From Argyresthia goedartella (lineage: Eukaryota; Arthropoda; Insecta; Lepidoptera; Argyresthiidae): DNA of 64,000 nucleotides. A program made the translations under genes and the position numbers. The notes below the pieces were generated by a model that saw only the letters and a list, made by a program, of their open reading frames with translations, did not search any database and was not told where the DNA came from. Below are positions 61,080 to 64,000 of this stretch, piece after piece (the stretch's first letter is position 1; each line of letters opens with the position of its first letter). The DNA is taken from positions 25,910,552 to 25,974,551 of the forward strand of contig OX463832.1 in the NCBI GenBank assembly GCA_949825045.1, given 5' to 3'.

Positions 61080-61335
61080 TTTTATTATTTACTAGCTGTA
61101 GCCTGCAACTTCATCTGCGTGTTCATAGGAATTATCATTAACCGAGATAACGTTACCCTCCTTATGGTGCAGTCGGATTAAAAGTATCCTATATGTTAAT
61201 CTAGTTAGCACAGATATAGTTTATGAGCATGAAATGTATTTGATTCAAATCCGTTCAGCCGTTTTAGCGTGATTGAGGCACAAACACACAAACATCCAAA
61301 CATTCTAACATCGCTACTTTCACATTTATAACATT
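61080..61335 (+). mobile_element. RTE-type LINE 3' end
   Basis: Contains ACTAGCTGTAGCCTGCAACT, AAAGTATCCTATATGTTAAT, ATCCGTTCAGCCGTTTTAGC and TTTATAACATTAGT, the usual layout of RTE tails in insects (family knowledge). A second copy lies at 63718-63955. Confidence 0.65.
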
Positions 61336-61339
61336 AGTT

Positions 61340-61918
61340 GGATTTGTTGTATCTTAAATATACACATTAATTTGTAACAAAAAGTACTCAAAAACCACAG
61401 AGGTTCGTCTGAGCACAAAACATTCGTCGTTGTCATCGCACTATGTAGGTAGGTACACAGTTACAATGTGGGTACAGTAGTAGTTGGCACTTGAGTACGT
61501 ACTGTAGTATCTTGAGCACTACCTATCACGGCCTATACTTGAACTTGCTAGCCCTACAGATTAGGTAGGGAATTATAAAGACTGGTAACACCAGACTGGT
61601 TTTTATTGATCGAATATGGTTACAATTTGTATAAAAGGGATCAAACTGGCTCGATAGCCATTAAGCTAAACCTAACTATATCATTTAGATCGGTCGCTGG
61701 CCGAAGCCTAAGGTGAAGTGTGTCACATTGACTTCTCACATCCAAGCCTCTTTCTTTTTAAAATTACAAATTACGTAACGGTGTCAAAGTGAACACTCAC
61801 TCTAAAGAGGCCCGTATACAATATTATCGCATAGACAAATATCGAACCTAACTATATACCTTACAATCCATTACATCACTAGTGGCGTTAATAAGGGAAT
61901 ATAAAGGTAATCTACATA
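61340..61918. other. Intron 18 sequence, nothing recognised
   Basis: Unique-looking sequence ending in the TA target of the Tc1 element. Confidence 0.35.
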
Positions 61919-61920
61919 TA

Positions 61921-63502
61921 CAGACACCGGCACAATTAGCGGAACAGAAAAAAAGGGAGAAAAAAGAGGGAATTTAGAACAATGAATGTAATTTTTAAAC
62001 AATATATTATTTAAAATGAAACAACAATTAAATTAACATGTTTTGACATTCATTTGTAACGCCATACTTAAAGTATAATAAAAATAAAAATTTAATTAAA
62101 CAAAATGCATTTTTCTTCGATTTTTTAATTATAGAGAAACAGCAGAAAGTTCAAGATTTTCCAAAGATTAACATCAATTTCAATGACTGTTAAATATCGA
62201 GTGTTTCCTCCTCGTGCTCTGATGAGGGTTTCCATCCGTCTGGGCATGCTGCGGATGATGTTATCAATGGTTTCTTGGGGCAACCTCTGCCATTCTTCAA
62301 GTAATGCGTTTCGCAACTCGTTGAGATTATTGGGAAGTGGCATTCTTGACTTTACACTCCTCTTTAGCAAGTCCCAGACGTCTTCTATAGGGTTCATATC
62401 GGGGGACCGTGCTGGCCACTCCATCACCGTCATACCAACATGGTTTAGGTATTTCTGTACTGTGCGAGCACTGTGAGCCCGAGCATTATCCTGCATTAGA
62501 ATGAAGTTGTTATCAATAAAGGGGGCAAATGGCACAACATGTTATTCTAAAATCTCCTTGATATACCGATCAGCATTCAGATTCCCGCCATCGACCATTA
62601 CTAACTCCAAACGAGCTCCTAAATATATTCCTCCCCAGACCATAATTGAACGGCCGCCATATGCCACTGTATTTTCAAAATTAGACTGGATATACCGTTC
62701 TCCTTTGCGTCTCCATACTCGCTGCCTTCCATCAATTTGATTTAACATAACTCTGCATTCATCAGTAAAAAGAACCTGTCCCCAGTCGTCGAAGTCCCAA
62801 TCACGATGTTCACGACCAAAGTGTAGACGGTTTGTGCGATGATGTCTCTCAAGTTTTGGGGCTTTGGCGGGCACATACGAGCCTATACCCACTCCTTCGA
62901 ATCTTCTACGAACTGTCCGCTCACTCATACCCTTACTGCTCGTACCTCTTCCAGTACATTTCGAGCCTGCACCGCCGTTAGTCTCGTGTTCCGTCGGACT
63001 TGAAGTTGGAGAAAACGGTCATCCCTCCTTGAAGTACACCTTTTCCGGCCTTGTCCTCTCCTTCTCACTAGAGTATTCGTCAATCTGTATCGTTGGATGC
63101 TACGATGAATCGTTGATAACGATCGACTAAGGCTTCTGGCAATCGATCTGTAGGTTTGAACATTTCTCCTCATTTGATCTGCTCTAATGATTTCTGATGG
63201 CGTTAAATCAGGCATGCTCGTAAATTATCAATATGCGAAAAAACTCAAAAGCCTCAAAAAACCGCAATTCAAAACTTTTCAAATGGAATGCACGAACCTT
63301 CTAAAAACGGACAAGAGGTCGAAAAAAATGAATCAATGAAAATTAAAACAAAAGAATGAAAAAAATGGCAGTCGCTTAGTTAGTTAGTTCCATTTTTAAA
63401 TTAAAACCCAAATTTAAAAAAAGCTTGTTTAGCCGGCCAGTAACACGCAAAAATGCGTAAATACTCCCTTTTTTTCTGTTCCGCTAATTGTGCCGGTGTG
63501 TG
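61921..63502 (-). mobile_element. Tc1-type DNA transposon
   Basis: 1582 bp with 39-bp terminal inverted repeats that differ at one base (third position). Each starts near CACCGGCACAATTAGCGGAA, and TA lies on both sides (61919-61920, 63503-63504). It holds one transposase gene on the minus strand. Confidence 0.95.
62125..63215 (-). pseudogene. Tc1-family transposase, DD34E, one frameshift and one stop
   Basis: It would cut and paste the element at TA sites. The N-terminal helix-turn-helix part starts MPDLTPSEIIRADQMRRN. The DDE domain has FTDECRV, MQDNARAHSARTVQK and SPDMNPIEDVWDLLKR. Thirty-four residues separate the second Asp and the Glu, so DD34E. The frame shifts near 62930-62945 (EVRAV to MSERTVRRR), and an in-frame TAA at 62539-62541 follows KEILE. 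Ends and catalytic residues are preserved, so the decay is recent. Confidence 0.9.
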
Positions 63503-63717
63503 TATTATCTATATCGTGTTTTGTGTAGTGTCTCGAGCTATGTATGTACGTACGGCGTCTGGCTTGACGGCAGGGCGTCGTGCGCAGTCGTCTCGCTCTT
63601 ACCTCGGCCTAATACCAATGTCTTTTGAATGTAACATGTAAACAACTTATTATGTCGGTCCTTCCGATGTGACCATTATGATATTGAAATTTGATTTATC
63701 TGTTATAATTATAAATA

Positions 63718-63955
63718 ACTAGCTGTTGCTCGCATTAAGCAACTTTATCTCTAATGCAGGAATTAGCATTAGAGACAACGTTGCCCTCCTTCTGGTGCAG
63801 TCGGATAAAAAGTATCCTATATGTTAATCTAGCTCATAAACTACCTCTGTGCTAAATTTTATTCAAATACGTTCAGCCGTTTTAGCGTGATTGAGGCGCA
63901 AACACAGAAACATCCTAACATCGCTATTTTCACATTTATAATATTAGTTAGATTG
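63718..63955 (+). mobile_element. RTE-type LINE 3' end, second copy
   Basis: Same landmarks as 61080-61335 (AAAGTATCCTATATGTTAAT, ACGTTCAGCCGTTTTAGCGT, TTTATAATATTAGTTAGAT). Confidence 0.65.
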
Positions 63956-64000
63956 TGTGTGTGTTAGTTTTGTTGGAGAAAGTGGTTTTTGATTGAGATT

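Overview
This is one gene-scale stretch of an insect nuclear genome, most likely Lepidoptera. That attribution is inference, from Jockey-, CR1- and RTE-type LINEs, tRNA-derived SINEs with ATT tails, abundant small palindromic MITEs and mariner/Tc1 elements. No bacterial, viral or organelle features were seen.

The backbone is a single plus-strand gene read as 18 well supported exons plus one possible 14-codon exon, from an ATG at 1729 to 61065, with its 3' part beyond the window. All exon phases agree across the introns. About 2.0 kb of coding sequence (about 676 residues) is spread over 59 kb. The protein starts with an acidic and alanine-rich helical stretch, passes through Ser/Asp-rich linkers, and continues into a helical part with two Cys/His clusters (exons 9 and 14). 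I do not recognise the family.

Most of the window is mobile DNA in the introns. Intron 1 holds a decayed RNase H-type LINE (2950-5910), SINEs and MITEs. Intron 7 holds a full-length minus-strand Jockey-type LINE (A, 19786-24925) and a rearranged copy of the same family (26160-27332). Intron 9 holds the most striking structure: the last 70 bp of exon 9 plus the first 28 bp of the intron, including the 5' splice site, are amplified about 19 times in a 98-bp tandem array. That array is split by a second Jockey-type LINE (B, 31535-37106, ORF2 open) and by a CR1/Jockey-group LINE (C, 37542-42276).

Intron 12 carries a THAP exon bounded by inverted repeats, apparently a relic of a P-like transposon. 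Intron 14 has a truncated Jockey A copy. Downstream of exon 18 lies a Tc1 element with a broken transposase. Between these are SINE copies, some only 10-30 bp from splice sites, a nested MITE family, perfect palindromes and several minisatellites.
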